The position numbers and the translations under genes are program-made. Source: Zymomonas mobilis subsp. pomaceae ATCC 29192 (GTDB taxonomy: Bacteria; Pseudomonadota; Alphaproteobacteria; Sphingomonadales; Sphingomonadaceae). Taken from it: a stretch of DNA of 64,000 nucleotides. The notes under the pieces were generated by a model. It did not search any database. It was given only the letters and a program-made list of their open reading frames with translations, and was not told the DNA's origin. Shown here piece after piece: positions 9,277 through 22,194 of this stretch. The stretch is taken from positions 620,001 through 684,000 of the forward strand of contig NC_015709.1 in NCBI RefSeq assembly GCF_000218875.1. Reading direction: 5' to 3'. Each line of letters starts with the position of its first letter. Position 1 is the stretch's first letter.

Positions 9277-10632
9277 ATGGTAATAATGCGTCCTGTAACT
9301 ATTATTGGTGGTGGTCTGGCGGGTTCCGAAGCGGCATGGCAACTAGCCTCGCGCGGGGTGCCGGTTCGACTTTATGAAATGCGTGGGCTGGAAAAAACAC
9401 CGGCTCACAGTTCCGATAAATTAGCCGAATTAGTGTGCTCTAATAGCTTCCGATCGGATGACCCCAATAGTAACGCCGTCGGTGTCTTACATGCTGAAAT
9501 GCGTCAGATGGGTTCTCTCATCATAACTATGGCTGATCGTCATCGTGTGCCTGCGGGTTCTGCGCTAGCGGTAGATCGGGATCACTTTGCAGAAGCCGTT
9601 ACAGAAGCCCTCACCAGCCATCCTTTAATCGAAATCTCTCGGGAAAGAGTTGACCACTTATCCCAAGAAATAAATCCAGAGGATACGACTATTGTTGCCT
9701 CTGGTCCCTTAACAGCATCCACGCTCGCAGAATCAATTGCTGACCTTACGGGCCGCGATGCCTTATCCTTTTTCGATGCGATTGCCCCTATTGTCCATCG
9801 CGAAACCATTGATATGGACATCGCTTGGTTTCAATCTCGTTGGAATAAAGGCGATGGTCATGATTACATCAACTGTCCCTTTAACAAGGATGAATATCTT
9901 GCTTTTCACGCGGCTTTGTTAGCGGGTGAAAAAGGCGATTTTCGCGAGTGGGAAAAAGATACCCCTTATTTTGAAGGGTGTATGCCCGTCGAAGTCATGG
10001 CTGAACGCGGTATCGATACACTCCGTTATGGGCCGATGAAGCCTGTTGGTCTTGACGATCCTCGTACCGGACGCTGGCCTTATGCTGTTGTGCAGTTAAG
10101 GCAAGATAATGCCCTCGCAACGCTTTGGAATATGGTTGGATTTCAAACCAAGCTAAAATACGCTGAACAAGTACGTGTTTTCCGTATGATCCCCGGATTG
10201 GAAAAGGCTGAATTTGCGCGTCTTGGGGGTATGCACCGTAATAGCTTTATTCGTTCCCCTGTCTTATTGGATACGCATCTGCGTTTAAAAAGCCGCCCCG
10301 ACGTCCGTTTTGCGGGCCAGATTACAGGCTGCGAAGGCTATATTGAATCGGCTAGTATCGGTCTTCTGGCGGGCATTTTTACAGCCGCTGATAAATTACA
10401 ACAGTCGATAACGCCCCCACCGGCTTCAACAGCCCTTGGTGCTTTATTAGGACATATCACTCAAAATGCGGATCCTGACCATTATCAGCCGATGAATATC
10501 AATTTTGGGCTGTTTCCGCCCATTGAAGAAAAGCATCCCAAAAAACAGCGCAAATCCATGATGGCTGAACGTGCCCGTCAAGCGTTAGAAGCATGGAAAA
10601 AAGAAGAGCCTTTCTTGAAAGAGAAAGTTTGA
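9277..10632 (+). CDS. trmFO: tRNA (uracil-54-C5)-methyltransferase, folate/FAD-dependent TrmFO
   Basis: 451 residues. The N-terminus [17 protein letters not shown] is the FAD-binding Rossmann motif, followed by the family hallmarks [22 protein letters not shown] and [15 protein letters not shown], and a C-terminal [10 protein letters not shown] and [20 protein letters not shown]. TrmFO (formerly Gid) makes ribothymidine at tRNA position 54 using methylene-tetrahydrofolate. Two in-frame ATG codons lie at 9277 and 9286; neither has a strong ribosome site. It follows gyrA closely, so read-through from gyrA is likely. Confidence 0.96.
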   Translation: MVIMRPVTIIGGGLAGSEAAWQLASRGVPVRLYEMRGLEKTPAHSSDKLAELVCSNSFRSDDPNSNAVGVLHAEMRQMGSLIITMADRHRVPAGSALAVDRDHFAEAVTEALTSHPLIEISRERVDHLSQEINPEDTTIVASGPLTASTLAESIADLTGRDALSFFDAIAPIVHRETIDMDIAWFQSRWNKGDGHDYINCPFNKDEYLAFHAALLAGEKGDFREWEKDTPYFEGCMPVEVMAERGIDTLRYGPMKPVGLDDPRTGRWPYAVVQLRQDNALATLWNMVGFQTKLKYAEQVRVFRMIPGLEKAEFARLGGMHRNSFIRSPVLLDTHLRLKSRPDVRFAGQITGCEGYIESASIGLLAGIFTAADKLQQSITPPPASTALGALLGHITQNADPDHYQPMNINFGLFPPIEEKHPKKQRKSMMAERARQALEAWKKEEPFLKEKV

Positions 10633-11238
10633 TTTTTCCGTGTAGGCGCCCTTAGCGCTGAAATAATATATTAAATTTCGGCATCGTTAACAGGCAAAAA
10701 GCCTGAAATTAGCGCGCATCACTCAATATTATTCTGCTTACCTTTAGTCATTTTAGGCATAGTTATTGGTATTCATTCAATAATTATACCTTAAATTGTG
10801 TTGTCAAATTTAAAGAGCAGCCCAATCATGGCGCTTTTAATTAGCTATTTTTCTACTTTATAAGCTATTTTTTGATTAAATATTTCGTATAAGCTTAAGA
10901 TATTTTATCTAATTAAATATTATTTAATTATTAAAAGAGGCATAAATCTTCTTAAGAAGACAAAAGTCTTTTGCTAGCAATTATCCTATAAACTTAAATT
11001 TATAAAAATTTCTCAATCTTTCTTGATTATAATGTCTGAAATGCCTTGTCATAAAATTTAGTTTTTATGTAACATTTTAGAAATAAATTAAATATTATAT
11101 ACATTGTTTTACAATTTATAAGGCTAAATTATAAAGTTTACATTTATAATTTTTGGGGAAAAATATAAATATTATGATCAATATTTAATTTTTTTGGAGA
11201 AAACCCGCTATTTTATTTTACAATACTATGTTACAAAA

Positions 11239-11269
11239 TTGTCTGACAACGACAGTATTCTAGTATAAT
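11239..11269 (+). promoter_or_regulatory. Candidate gfo promoter with overlapping small palindrome
   Basis: A perfect TATAAT lies at 11264-11269. Candidate -35 elements are TTGTCT at 11239-11244 (19-base spacer) or CTGACA at 11243-11248 (15-base spacer). The palindrome TTGTC-T-GACAA (11239-11249) overlaps the -35. If used, the gfo transcript would have an untranslated leader of about 265 bases. Confidence 0.35.
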
Positions 11270-11445
11270 AATAGTACAAAAAGTAAGGATCAGGCATCCT
11301 CCGAATATATTCTATCGGCGAATGATATTGCTGAATGAGATAGGTCGTATTAAAGCCGTTTCCAGTCTAAACCGTCTATCGAAATAAAAACCTTTAGTGA
11401 AATATAAGACAGCGGTGGATTCTTCGAATATTTTTTCGGTGTAAT

Positions 11446-12864
<1,419 letters not shown>

Positions 12865-12945
12865 TTTTTTCTCTAGAGAGAAACGATCAGAAGAAAATCC
12901 TTCTATAGTCTGGGTTATAAACCCTGCACATTATAGAATATTTTG

Positions 12946-12978
12946 CACGTCGCCGATTATCATCGGCGGCGTGTTTTT
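12946..12978 (+). terminator. Rho-independent terminator of gfo
   Basis: CACGTCGCCGAT (12946-12957) pairs with ATCGGCGGCGTG (12962-12973), one G-U wobble in twelve pairs, four-base loop, then TTTTT. It is GC-rich in an AT-rich setting, 81 bases beyond the gfo stop. Confidence 0.9.
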
Positions 12979-13117
12979 ATTACCCCTGCGCTTTCTTAAT
13001 AAGATTAAGCATTCTTTTCCCTGTTATCGTTCTTATAAAAACAGATCCGCTTTAGACATAGTTTGTTAATTTATTCCAATCCTGTAAAAGCACCAAGCGG
13101 ATAGCCGGGGGATAAGA

Positions 13118-14065
13118 ATGCCAGAAGTCATCATAACAGCGTTATTGCCTATTATAACGACTTTGATGTTGGGTTTTTTTGCTGGCTGGCGTCAGGATTT
13201 TAATGCCAAGCAAGCGGCTATCTTTAATAAGATGGTATTACGCTATGCGCTTCCTATGACTTTATTTGCGGGCATTTTATCCATGCCTAAAACGCAGATT
13301 TTTTCATCAGGGCCTGTTGTCATTCTATTATTACTAGGCATGGGAGGAGGGTACGGCATTACTTTTCTGATAGCTCGTTATTTAGGGCGATGTCCTGTTA
13401 ATGAATCCGCATTATGTGCTTTATCCGTGGGTGCCCCTGCGGTACCTTTTGTTGGCATTTCCGTTTTAGGCCATCTTTTTGGCTCTTCCAGTATATTATT
13501 GATTTCTATCTGTAGTTTGATGATGAACATCGTTCAGGTGCCAATTACCGTCATGCTTTTATCTTCAACTGCAACAGCCGATACCGAAAACACATCCCCT
13601 CACCCGTCTTCTTTTTTTCAGCATATTATCCACGCTTTTACAGAACCTATCGTTATCGCGCCTATTGCCGCCATTCTGTTTGTTTTTTGTTCAATCCCTT
13701 TACCAGAAGCGCTTAAATCTTCTTTAATGCTATTAGGAAAAGCAAGCGGTGGTGTTGCATTATTCTCTTCTGGAATTATTTTGTTTTCACATAAAGTAAC
13801 TTTAAACTTTAAAGTGATAACATTGGTGGTATCAAAAAATATTGTTATGCCTCTAGCGATATGGAGTATCGCTTTTTTAAGTAAAATACCGCACGCTAAT
13901 ATTGCTCAGACTACTATTACTATGGCTATTCCAAGCGCTGCCATCACGACTATGCTTGCTATTCGCTATGGTTCATCTGAACGAGACATGGCCTCGACGT
14001 TATTTTTTAGTACAATTTTCTCTATTATCACTATGGGAGGATTTATTCTTCTAATTACTCTATAA
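13118..14065 (+). CDS. AEC-family (auxin efflux carrier type) transporter
   Basis: 315 residues with about ten hydrophobic segments spanning the whole length, starting MPEVIITALLPIITTLMLGFF. The pattern of two five-helix halves, the early FNKMVLRYALPMTLF and the late IPSAAITTMLAIRYG, fits the AEC/MdcF-like permeases of organic acids such as malonate or malate. The substrate cannot be read from sequence. The ATG has GGGGGATAAG just upstream. It lies 62 bases before acetolactate synthase on the same strand, so co-transcription is possible; a pyruvate-related acid would be an attractive but unproven substrate. Confidence 0.8.
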   Translation: MPEVIITALLPIITTLMLGFFAGWRQDFNAKQAAIFNKMVLRYALPMTLFAGILSMPKTQIFSSGPVVILLLLGMGGGYGITFLIARYLGRCPVNESALCALSVGAPAVPFVGISVLGHLFGSSSILLISICSLMMNIVQVPITVMLLSSTATADTENTSPHPSSFFQHIIHAFTEPIVIAPIAAILFVFCSIPLPEALKSSLMLLGKASGGVALFSSGIILFSHKVTLNFKVITLVVSKNIVMPLAIWSIAFLSKIPHANIAQTTITMAIPSAAITTMLAIRYGSSERDMASTLFFSTIFSIITMGGFILLITL

Positions 14066-14127
14066 ATAGATGTAAGAGAGGCCGGCTTTTTGGAATCGGA
14101 AAGTATCAAAAAAAAGGTCGTTTTTTT

Positions 14128-15789
14128 ATGTCTGATGCACAGTCTACGGTGGCAAAGCTCTTAGTGCAATGCCTAGAAGCCGAAGGCGTTGAGTATGTTT
14201 TTGGAATTCCAGGCGAAGAAAATATTCGTCTGATTGATGCAATGGCTGGTTCAACTATCCGTTTCATTTTGGTGCGCCATGAACAAGGGGCGTCTTTTAT
14301 GGCGGATATGTATGGACGGCTTACAGGAAAAGCGGGTGTTTGTACCGCAACCTTGGGGCCTGGCGCGATTAACCTTTTACTAGGCGTTGCGGATGCTCAA
14401 ACGGATAGTACACCGGTAGTAGCGATCAGTGCCCAAGTTGGATTAAACCGTATTTATAAAGAGTCACATCAGTATATTGACTTACAGGCCATGTTTGCGC
14501 CTGTCACGAAATGGTCGGATACAATTTTGACGCCGGCTTCTGTGCCTGAAATGATGCGAAAAGCCTTTGATCTGGCACAGCGTGAACGTCCAGGGGCTGT
14601 CTATCTTGCAGTGCCTCAGGATTTAGAAGAATCGGCTGTTTCAGAGACCTTGAAGCCGATTACGGTTCATCCTGTTCACAAAACTGCCCCAGATGCCGAT
14701 CAGGTAGCCGCCGCTATTGCGTTGATTCAAAAAGCAAAACAACCTATTATTCTGGCAGGACATGGGGTTGCCCGTAATCATGCGTCTAAACAGTTGGTCG
14801 CTTTATCGGAACTTTTAGATATACCCGTTGCCACAACTTTCATGGCAAAAGGCGTTATTCCAGATCGTCATCCCAATGCGTTGGGTGTCGCCGGTTTTAT
14901 GCGGCGTGACTATGAAAATTTTGCCTTTGATGCGGCAGATGTCATTCTATCCGTCGGCTATGAATTACAGGAGTTTGCGCCTTCTAAAATCAATCCAGCG
15001 CATGATAAAAAAATCATTCATATTCATCATTTTGCTGAAGATATTGATGCCGCCTATCCCGTAGATATTGCGATCGAGGCGGACATTGATAAATCGTTAG
15101 AAGCGTTGATTGAAGGTCTGAAAAAGGTCAAATTACCCCAATTCAACAATCATGCAAAAATCAAGCAGATTAAAAAAGAAGAATTGGAAGGAAATGCCCA
15201 CGACCAAAGCTTCCCGATGAAGCCACAGCGGATTATTTCAGATATTCGCAGGGCTATGGAGGATGATGACATCGTGCTTGCGGATACCGGTGCCATCAAA
15301 ATGTGGATGGCACGCCTTTATCCCGCTCAAAAGCCGCAAACCTGTCTTATCTCTAATGGTCTTTCGACTATGGCCTTTGCGCTTCCGGGTGCTTTGGCGG
15401 CTAAGTTAGCCTGCCCAGAACGCAAAATACTGGCCGTTATGGGCGATGGATCTTTTCTGATGAATTCTCAGGAAATTGAAACCGCTATCCGTGAAAAAAT
15501 TCCGTTAGTTGTTTTGGTCTGGGTTGATGATGCCTATGGCCTCATCAAATGGAAAATGGATCTGGAAATGAAGCGGCATCGGGATGTTGATTTCACTAAT
15601 CCTGATTTCGTGCAATATGCGGAAAGTTTTGGTGCCAAAGGGTATCAGATCGAAAAAGCGGATGATCTGTTGCCAACAATTGAAAAAGCCTTAGCGGATG
15701 AAGGCGTTTCTATTATTGCGTGCCCTGTTGATTATTCAGAAAATAATAAACTGACCGATAAATTAGGTGAATTAACCATTACAATTTAA
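14128..15789 (+). CDS. alsS: Acetolactate synthase, catabolic type
   Basis: 553 residues, a single-polypeptide thiamine-diphosphate enzyme that joins two pyruvates into 2-acetolactate and CO2. The activating glutamate is Glu52 in VRHEQGASFMAD; the thiamine-binding motif runs from GDGS (439-442) to WVDDAYG about 30 residues later. No regulatory-subunit gene (ilvN) is adjacent, and the sequence fits the AlsS/BudB group rather than anabolic IlvB, so it probably feeds acetoin/butanediol formation, although it could also supply valine and leucine. AAAGG precedes the ATG. It ends at a bidirectional terminator facing cusA. Confidence 0.9.
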   Translation: MSDAQSTVAKLLVQCLEAEGVEYVFGIPGEENIRLIDAMAGSTIRFILVRHEQGASFMADMYGRLTGKAGVCTATLGPGAINLLLGVADAQTDSTPVVAISAQVGLNRIYKESHQYIDLQAMFAPVTKWSDTILTPASVPEMMRKAFDLAQRERPGAVYLAVPQDLEESAVSETLKPITVHPVHKTAPDADQVAAAIALIQKAKQPIILAGHGVARNHASKQLVALSELLDIPVATTFMAKGVIPDRHPNALGVAGFMRRDYENFAFDAADVILSVGYELQEFAPSKINPAHDKKIIHIHHFAEDIDAAYPVDIAIEADIDKSLEALIEGLKKVKLPQFNNHAKIKQIKKEELEGNAHDQSFPMKPQRIISDIRRAMEDDDIVLADTGAIKMWMARLYPAQKPQTCLISNGLSTMAFALPGALAAKLACPERKILAVMGDGSFLMNSQEIETAIREKIPLVVLVWVDDAYGLIKWKMDLEMKRHRDVDFTNPDFVQYAESFGAKGYQIEKADDLLPTIEKALADEGVSIIACPVDYSENNKLTDKLGELTITI

Positions 15790-15815
15790 TGGTCTAATTT
15801 ATCCTCAACAAATAG

Positions 15816-15851
15816 AAAAGCACAGGATATTTTTAAATATCCTGTGCTTTT
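15816..15851. terminator. Bidirectional terminator between alsS and cusA
   Basis: AAAAGCACAGGATATTT (15816-15832) and its exact reverse complement (15835-15851) are separated by two bases: a 17-bp perfect stem with A and T flanks usable on both strands. The last codons and stop of cusA lie inside it. Confidence 0.9.
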
Positions 15852-18800
15852 GATTTCTGGTTATGGCGTAATAAAGAATAAATTGCGGGTATTACCAACA
15901 TGGATAATAAAGGTGCCGTCACCATACCGCCAATCATCGGGGCGGCAATGCGACGCATAACCTCGGAACCGGTGCCACTTCCCCACATGATAGGCAATAA
16001 TCCCGCCATAATAGTTGCAACTGTCATGACTTTGGGGCGCACTCTTAGCACGGCCCCTTCATGGATGGCTTGGTGGATTTTTTCATCCGTTAAAGCGCCC
16101 TCCTCTTTCTGATATTTTGCAACTGCCTGATTAAGATAGAGTACCATAATAATGCCAAATTCTGCGGCCACCCCTGCCAAGGCAATAAAACCCACTGCTG
16201 CGGCTACTGATAGATTATAACCCAATATATAAAGAAGCCATACCCCCCCAATCAAGGCAAAGGGCAAACTACCCATGATCATCAAGGCATCTCGAACACG
16301 GCTGAAGGTCATATAAAGTAGTAAAAAAATAATCGCCAAAGTAAAAGGTAACACAATTTTAAGTCGTGCAGTGGCGCGTTCCATATATTCGAACTGACCT
16401 GACCAGCTGAGAGAAATGCCTTGCGGTAGTTTTACTTGCTGATCTACCGCTTTTTGCATATCAATAACGGCTGACTTTAAATCCCTCCCCCGCAAATCAA
16501 CATATACCCAATCCGAGAGACGCGCATTCTCGCTTTTTAACATAGGCGGCCCTTCGGCTACCGTTACAGAGGCTAGTTCAGAAAGACTAATCTGCGCCCC
16601 ACTCTCGGCTACAACGGGCAAATCACGGATGGCCTGAACGGAATCCCGTAATTCTCTTGGATAACGAACATTGATAGGATAGCGCTCTCGCCCTTCAATG
16701 GTTTCACCAATATTTTCGCCCCCGATGAGCGTGGCCACTAATGACTGTAATTCTTGGACGGATACGCCATAGCGCGCCGCCTTTTTCCTATCGATATTAA
16801 TATCAATATAACGGCCACCGGTTAAACGTTCTGCTAAAGAAGACGTCACACCGGGGACATGCCTTACAGCCCGCTCGATCTGTTCAGCAACAGATTCAAT
16901 CTGATTAATGTCATTACCATTCACCTTGATTCCAACGGGTGTTTTGATACCCGTTGAAAGCATATCAAGACGATTACGAATAGGGGGTACCCAGACATTG
17001 GCGATACCTGGAATTTTAACGGTATTATCCAGTTCTTTGACAAGTTTATCCATCGTCATACCCGCCCGCCATTGCGCTTTGGGCTTAAAACGGATGGTAG
17101 TTTCCAACATCGTCATCGGTGCAGAATCGGTGGCCGTTTCTGCGCGTCCAGCCTTACCAAATACGGTCTCTACTTCGGGAATGGTTTTTATGAGCCTGTC
17201 CGTTTGCTGTAACAGTGTGGTTGCACTCTGTACGGAAATTCCCGGTAAGGCTGTCGGCATATAAAGTAAGTCGCCTTCATCAAGCGAAGGCATAAACTCG
17301 CTACCTAATCTTGCGAGGGGATAAGCGGTCACCGCCAATAGTAACGCCGCCATAAGCAGAATGCTTTTCGGCTTTTTCAAAACAAAGGCTAAAATAGGTT
17401 CATAACCGGCAATCAACCAGCGATTAAGGGGATTAGCCTTTTCATCAGGAATATTGCCCCGAATAAAATAGCCCATCAAAACCGGAACAAGCGTAATACC
17501 CAAGCCTGCCGATACGGCCATTGCATAGGTTTTGGTAAAGGCCAGCGGCGAAAACATTCGCCCTTCTTGCGCTTCAAGTGAAAAAACAGGCACAAAAGAA
17601 AGCGTAATAATAGCTAAACTACTGAACAGTGCGGGGCCGACTTCAAGCGCAGCGATTTCGGATATATGCCAGTAATCAGCGGGAGAAGGCTGGATATTCG
17701 GATGGTTATGTTTCCACTGTTCCAAAACTTTATGCATATTCTCTATCATAACAATGGCCGCATCGACCATAGCGCCAATAGCGATAGCGATACCGCCTAA
17801 AGACATGATATTGGCATTTACCCCTTGATAGCGCATGATAATAAAAGCGCCCAAAATACCCAATGGTAGGGTAATAATAGCGACAAGCGCTGACCGCAGA
17901 TGAAAGAGAAATAAAGAACAAATAACTGTAACAACAATAAATTCTTCAATTAATTTATGGGATAAATTATCAACAGCATGATTAATCAGTTGTGACCTGT
18001 CATAAACAGGTATTATTTCGACTCCAGCAGGTAAAGTTTTCTTTATCTGGTTAATTTTTTCTTTAACGGCATTGATAGTTTGAAGGGCATTCTTACCGTA
18101 ACGCATGACAATAATACCGCCTGCGACCTCACCTTCTCCATCTAATTCTGCAACATTACGCCGCATTTCGGGGCCTATCCGTAAAGTCGCAACGTCAGAA
18201 AGAAGGACAGGAATAGCGGATCGAACGGTAATGACTGTATTTTGAAAGTCTTCTAAATTTTTGAGATAGCCCGAGGTCCGCACCATATATTCGGCCTCTC
18301 CCATCTCAATGACCGAGCCGCCGCCTTCCTGATTGGCCTTTTTAAGAGCTGTTATGACCGCTTCATGCGTTATATTTAAAGCACGCAAACGATCAGGATG
18401 GAGAACAACCTGATATTGTTTGACCATGCCGCCTACACTGGCCACTTCTGAAACATCGGCGACCGTTTTTAATTCATATCGTAGCACCCAATCTTGTAAG
18501 GCACGTAAATCAGCCAGACTATGGCGTCCTGTCCGGTCAACCAAAGCATATTCATACACCCATCCGACCCCTGTTGCATCAGGGCCCAAGCTCGCTTTTG
18601 CTTCGGTGGGAAGGCTAGACTGAATTTGGCTAAGATATTCTAATACCCGTGATCGAGCCCAATAAAGATCGGTCTTATCTTCGAATAAAACATAGACATA
18701 AGAATCGCCGAACATCGAATAGCCCCGCACGGTCTTGGCACCCGGCACGGAAAGCATCGTTGTCGTCAAGGGATAGGTAACCTGATCTTCAACGGTACGA

Positions 18801-18973
18801 GGCGACTTTCCAGGATAGCTGGTGCGGACAATAACTTGAACATCGGAAAGATCTGGTAAAGCGTCTAGGGCGGTATCTTTTAAATTCCAAAATCCCAAGA
18901 CTGCTAACAGGACAGCCATCAGGATAATGAGAAGTCTGTTTTTTAAAGACCAACGGATAACAGCCGCGATCAT
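15833..18973 (-). CDS. cusA: Copper/silver efflux RND pump, inner-membrane subunit CusA
   Basis: 1046 residues, the normal length for a heavy-metal RND pump. The N-terminus ([17 protein letters not shown]) begins the first membrane helix, followed by the [12 protein letters not shown] signature of metal RND proteins. The three methionines that bind Cu(I)/Ag(I) in E. coli CusA (Met573, Met623, Met672) are at Met572 in LLYMPT, Met622 in PMTM and Met671 in LDMLSTG, arguing for monovalent copper/silver rather than zinc or cobalt. It overlaps cusB by ATGA at 18970-18973, showing translational coupling. It is the last gene of a five-gene minus-strand operon and ends in the shared terminator. Confidence 0.95.
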   Translation of the reverse strand: MIAAVIRWSLKNRLLIILMAVLLAVLGFWNLKDTALDALPDLSDVQVIVRTSYPGKSPRTVEDQVTYPLTTTMLSVPGAKTVRGYSMFGDSYVYVLFEDKTDLYWARSRVLEYLSQIQSSLPTEAKASLGPDATGVGWVYEYALVDRTGRHSLADLRALQDWVLRYELKTVADVSEVASVGGMVKQYQVVLHPDRLRALNITHEAVITALKKANQEGGGSVIEMGEAEYMVRTSGYLKNLEDFQNTVITVRSAIPVLLSDVATLRIGPEMRRNVAELDGEGEVAGGIIVMRYGKNALQTINAVKEKINQIKKTLPAGVEIIPVYDRSQLINHAVDNLSHKLIEEFIVVTVICSLFLFHLRSALVAIITLPLGILGAFIIMRYQGVNANIMSLGGIAIAIGAMVDAAIVMIENMHKVLEQWKHNHPNIQPSPADYWHISEIAALEVGPALFSSLAIITLSFVPVFSLEAQEGRMFSPLAFTKTYAMAVSAGLGITLVPVLMGYFIRGNIPDEKANPLNRWLIAGYEPILAFVLKKPKSILLMAALLLAVTAYPLARLGSEFMPSLDEGDLLYMPTALPGISVQSATTLLQQTDRLIKTIPEVETVFGKAGRAETATDSAPMTMLETTIRFKPKAQWRAGMTMDKLVKELDNTVKIPGIANVWVPPIRNRLDMLSTGIKTPVGIKVNGNDINQIESVAEQIERAVRHVPGVTSSLAERLTGGRYIDINIDRKKAARYGVSVQELQSLVATLIGGENIGETIEGRERYPINVRYPRELRDSVQAIRDLPVVAESGAQISLSELASVTVAEGPPMLKSENARLSDWVYVDLRGRDLKSAVIDMQKAVDQQVKLPQGISLSWSGQFEYMERATARLKIVLPFTLAIIFLLLYMTFSRVRDALMIMGSLPFALIGGVWLLYILGYNLSVAAAVGFIALAGVAAEFGIIMVLYLNQAVAKYQKEEGALTDEKIHQAIHEGAVLRVRPKVMTVATIMAGLLPIMWGSGTGSEVMRRIAAPMIGGMVTAPLLSMLVIPAIYSLLRHNQKSKAQDI

Positions 18974-20520
18974 GCGCCACCGGCCTTCATAGAGGCCATA
19001 GGATCAGAAGAATTCATCAGCATAAGATCAATAATACGCGCCCCACTATCATTCAGGATAAAACGGAACATTACTGTTTTTCCAACTGTAATATCTGAAG
19101 GAAGGCCTTTTTCAGGCAGCATAAAATCCATCGTCATCGCAGGCCATTTTAAAGCCGGTATAGCCTTATGCGATAAGGTTATAGTTTTGTGGCTAATCGC
19201 CTTCACTATCCCCTCCCCTGAATAGACAGGCTGTTGCTGATTTTGTTTTTTCTGATCACTTTCGTTTTTATTATGATTTTGATCTGTTTTTTTATCACCT
19301 GCCATTTGCGGTAAAGCACTGCGTAAATTAGCTTCTGAATCAATCAGGAATTGTCCTGAGGTCACAACAGACTGACCTTCAGACAGACCTTCTTTAATCT
19401 CCACCCAGCCATTCTGACGGAGACCGGCGACAACCTCGACCGGCTTAAAATATCCCTGCCCCTGTGAGACCAGAACAATATTTTTACTGCCGGTCAGAAT
19501 AAGCGCTTCTTCAGGAATGGCGAGAACCGCTTTAGGGGTTATTGCTTTCGTCAATCTGACATTAACATACATGCCAGGCTTTAATTGGAAGGACGGATTA
19601 TCAAGGATAACCCGCGCTTGTAAGGTTCGTGTTTCAATATCCAAGTTAGGCAGCAATTCACTGACTTTACCGTAGAAATTTTTTCCCGGCCAACTGCTGC
19701 TAGTGGCGATAATGGCGCTGTTTGGCGTCAAATAGGCCGCCTGTGATTCTGGATAACTGATAACAATCCAGACAGGATTGAGACTGGCTAATTCAAATAA
19801 AGGTTGAGAGAAGCTAACCTGCGCCCCTTCTTGTATATTAAGCTTACTGACATACCCGCTTTTTGTTGCCCGCAGCATAATGCGACTTTGCGGTTTATGG
19901 GTCGTTTCAACCGTTCTTATTATAGCTTCAGGCATGAACTGTAATTGCAGCCGCTGTCTTGCTGCCGCCGTTAATGACGGATCACCCAATTTTGTTATTG
20001 CAAGATATTCTTGTTGTGCGGCAGTCCATTCAGGAATCCATAACAAGGCCAAAGCTTGATGGACTGTGACGAATTGATCGGGGGCTTTTACAAATAGTTT
20101 TTCGACAATGCCATTGGCACTAGCGGGTATAGTCTCCTTACTTCTTTCATCCGTCGTAACCGTGCCATAGGCATCCATCTGATATTGCAAGGATTTAAAC
20201 TGAACAGCTTGCGTTTTGACGCCAAGATTTTGTTGTTGGCGTGCACTAATAGCTATGCCATCCGCCTCCCCTGCTTCATCCGCATAGCGAGGCAATAAAT
20301 CCATATCCATAAAAGGCGATTTACCGGGTTTATCAAAGCGTTGTTCCGGTTTCATCGGATCGTACCAATATAATATTTTACGCGCTTTATCGCTATCCGA
20401 AGCGGCTATTTTGGGGCTGGATTCTGTGGCAGAATGATGTTTGCCGCCGGCAACATATCCCAGACCACTAGCGGCCATCACGGCTAGAATAACAAGGGAT
20501 AGCTGAAAAGCACGGCTCAT
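18970..20520 (-). CDS. cusB: CusB periplasmic adaptor fused to a C-terminal CusF-like metal-binding domain
   Basis: 516 residues from the ATG at 20520, one base after the cusC stop; the frame is open back to 20604 but that would overlap cusC by 83 bases. The N-terminus is a membrane anchor ([20 protein letters not shown]), followed by the YDPM and MDMDL metal-site motifs of CusB, a barrel-sandwich core, and a linker rich in N, K and Q (about residues 416-435). The last 80 residues repeat the CusF fold: [15 protein letters not shown] then WPAMTMDF. CusB links the RND pump to the outer-membrane channel; the fused domain would hand Cu(I)/Ag(I) to it directly. Confidence 0.94.
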   Translation of the reverse strand: MSRAFQLSLVILAVMAASGLGYVAGGKHHSATESSPKIAASDSDKARKILYWYDPMKPEQRFDKPGKSPFMDMDLLPRYADEAGEADGIAISARQQQNLGVKTQAVQFKSLQYQMDAYGTVTTDERSKETIPASANGIVEKLFVKAPDQFVTVHQALALLWIPEWTAAQQEYLAITKLGDPSLTAAARQRLQLQFMPEAIIRTVETTHKPQSRIMLRATKSGYVSKLNIQEGAQVSFSQPLFELASLNPVWIVISYPESQAAYLTPNSAIIATSSSWPGKNFYGKVSELLPNLDIETRTLQARVILDNPSFQLKPGMYVNVRLTKAITPKAVLAIPEEALILTGSKNIVLVSQGQGYFKPVEVVAGLRQNGWVEIKEGLSEGQSVVTSGQFLIDSEANLRSALPQMAGDKKTDQNHNKNESDQKKQNQQQPVYSGEGIVKAISHKTITLSHKAIPALKWPAMTMDFMLPEKGLPSDITVGKTVMFRFILNDSGARIIDLMLMNSSDPMASMKAGGA

Positions 20521-20521
20521 C

Positions 20522-21802
20522 CTAAATATCCTGCGGAATAAGATATCGGATAGCCGCCCATATCTTGGCGACATCTTTTTCCGCATTACCAGCCTCAATC
20601 TCACTATCCAGCAACTGACGACGTGCTTCTAAAATAGCAGATAAATTGGATTTTCCGGCTTGGAATTGGGCTTCCATCAAAGTAACTTTTTGATGTTGCA
20701 AAGGCAGAATTTCATCCGTCTGTCTTTTCCATCGCGCATAAGCGGCATTATATTCCGCAACAAGGGTATGAATTTGGGCCGTGTGATCCCGCATTAACAG
20801 GGTTATCTGATCATTCGCAGCCATCATGCGGGCAAGATCAGCTTCATGGTCTTTATCTTGTCGATGGGACTGAAGAATAGGTAAACCGACCGTAAACATG
20901 ATACCGGCCATATCTTCATAGCCATTTCGTTTAGCATAGTAGAGTTCGACCCCGACATCAGGAATAGCGGCGACTGCAGATTGGGCAGAGCGCGCTTTGG
21001 CGACATCGGCGGTTCTATTCGCTTCAATAATTTCTGGATGATGGGAAACCCCATATGCCAGAGTTCTTTCATTGGAAGGTAAATGATTAAAAGAAGGCAA
21101 GGCACCTGCGATAGAGTCGATATCTTTACCTGTCAGTTCTGCTAAACGGGCTTTAGCAATCAGCATATCTCTCTCGGCATTGGTCACTTTATCCTGCATG
21201 GCTGACAGCGTAATTTTTATATCCAGCACATCACTGGCAAGAGTGCGTCCAGTTGCAACCCCAACCTTCTGTAAGTCGATTTGCTTGGTCGTTTCAGCGA
21301 CTAAATTTTCGGCAGATTTAAGAATTTTCTCCGATAGGGCCAAGTCCAGCCATGCTTGTGCGGCTTCTCTTTGTATTCTGCCACGGATGACATCATTATC
21401 TGATTCTGTTTGTCTTGCCTGTGCCAGAAACGAATCCGACTGTCTCGCGCGCTTTTTTCGGCTAATATAATCTTGCATAAAACCGACCCGTTCCATCGTC
21501 ATTTCGTTACGGGTAAAACGGCCATTATTGGGGCCCTCAACAGGCACATTATCAATGCCAAATCTTAATTTCGGATCGGGCAACTGCATGGCCGAATCGG
21601 CCTGATTATGTAAGGCATGGATTTCATGATTATTGGCAGATAAGGCCGCTGAATATTTTTCAGCAAAAGCAAGCGTCTGATCTAAACTATATTCAGTGGC
21701 AAAAGCAGACGTGGCTGTAAAAAAGAAAGTCCCAATGCCATAGGTCAGAGCCATGCTTATAACACGAGCAGTGATTAAAGATTTATATCCAGCCTGCCGC
21801 AA
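20522..21802 (-). CDS. cusC: Outer-membrane efflux channel, CusC/CzcC (TolC) family
   Basis: 426 residues with a signal peptide (hydrophobic stretch ending TATSAFA, about residue 35) and two OEP-type coiled-coil repeats; the motif QLPDPKLRFGI is typical of metal-efflux CzcC/CusC proteins. No lipobox cysteine is visible, unlike E. coli CusC. The start is TTG at 21802, supported by AGGTG five bases upstream and by the position 12 bases after the cusF stop; the next in-frame ATG would remove most of the signal peptide. It precedes cusB with one base between. Confidence 0.9.
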   Translation of the reverse strand: MRQAGYKSLITARVISMALTYGIGTFFFTATSAFATEYSLDQTLAFAEKYSAALSANNHEIHALHNQADSAMQLPDPKLRFGIDNVPVEGPNNGRFTRNEMTMERVGFMQDYISRKKRARQSDSFLAQARQTESDNDVIRGRIQREAAQAWLDLALSEKILKSAENLVAETTKQIDLQKVGVATGRTLASDVLDIKITLSAMQDKVTNAERDMLIAKARLAELTGKDIDSIAGALPSFNHLPSNERTLAYGVSHHPEIIEANRTADVAKARSAQSAVAAIPDVGVELYYAKRNGYEDMAGIMFTVGLPILQSHRQDKDHEADLARMMAANDQITLLMRDHTAQIHTLVAEYNAAYARWKRQTDEILPLQHQKVTLMEAQFQAGKSNLSAILEARRQLLDSEIEAGNAEKDVAKIWAAIRYLIPQDI

Positions 21803-21814
21803 TAGACACCTATA

Positions 21815-22165
21815 TTATTTAGGAGAGATAGAGGTTATTTGATAACCCTCTGCTACTTGCTTGAATGAAAAACGGACATTTTGCCCTATTTTTAAAAGAG
21901 AAGCCTGTTTTTTATCGGCCAGCTTAAAAGACATAGTCATTGGTGGCCAACTTAATGCAGGAATCGCCGCATGGGCTATCGCTACTGTCGTTTTATCAAG
22001 CGCCTTGATGGTTCCTTGTGCGCTATAAATTGTTTCCGAAGTATTTTTACTATGGGTCCCATGTCCCATAGACATCCTATCCATATCAGTTTGTGCCAGA
22101 GCAGGCATAACCGGAACGGTTGCTATAAAAGATAAAAAAGCAACAGAATGAACTAATGGGCGCAT
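21815..22165 (-). CDS. cusF: CusF-like periplasmic Cu(I)/Ag(I) chaperone
   Basis: 116 residues: signal peptide ending MPALAQ, then a small beta-barrel domain. The metal site of CusF (His, Trp and two Met) is visible as AHAAIPALSWPPMTMSF. The same domain is fused to the end of CusB in this operon, so the cell makes both free and tethered copies. The ATG at 22165 has AGGAG eight bases upstream. It lies between the EF-hand gene and cusC on the minus strand. Confidence 0.92.
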   Translation of the reverse strand: MRPLVHSVAFLSFIATVPVMPALAQTDMDRMSMGHGTHSKNTSETIYSAQGTIKALDKTTVAIAHAAIPALSWPPMTMSFKLADKKQASLLKIGQNVRFSFKQVAEGYQITSISPK

Positions 22166-22194
22166 CGTATATCTCCTAAACAGATAGGCTCAAT

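Noticed and set aside
10910-10930. AT-only palindrome considered as a separate operator feature
   Set aside because: In sequence this AT-rich such symmetry arises often by chance; kept only as part of the gap description.
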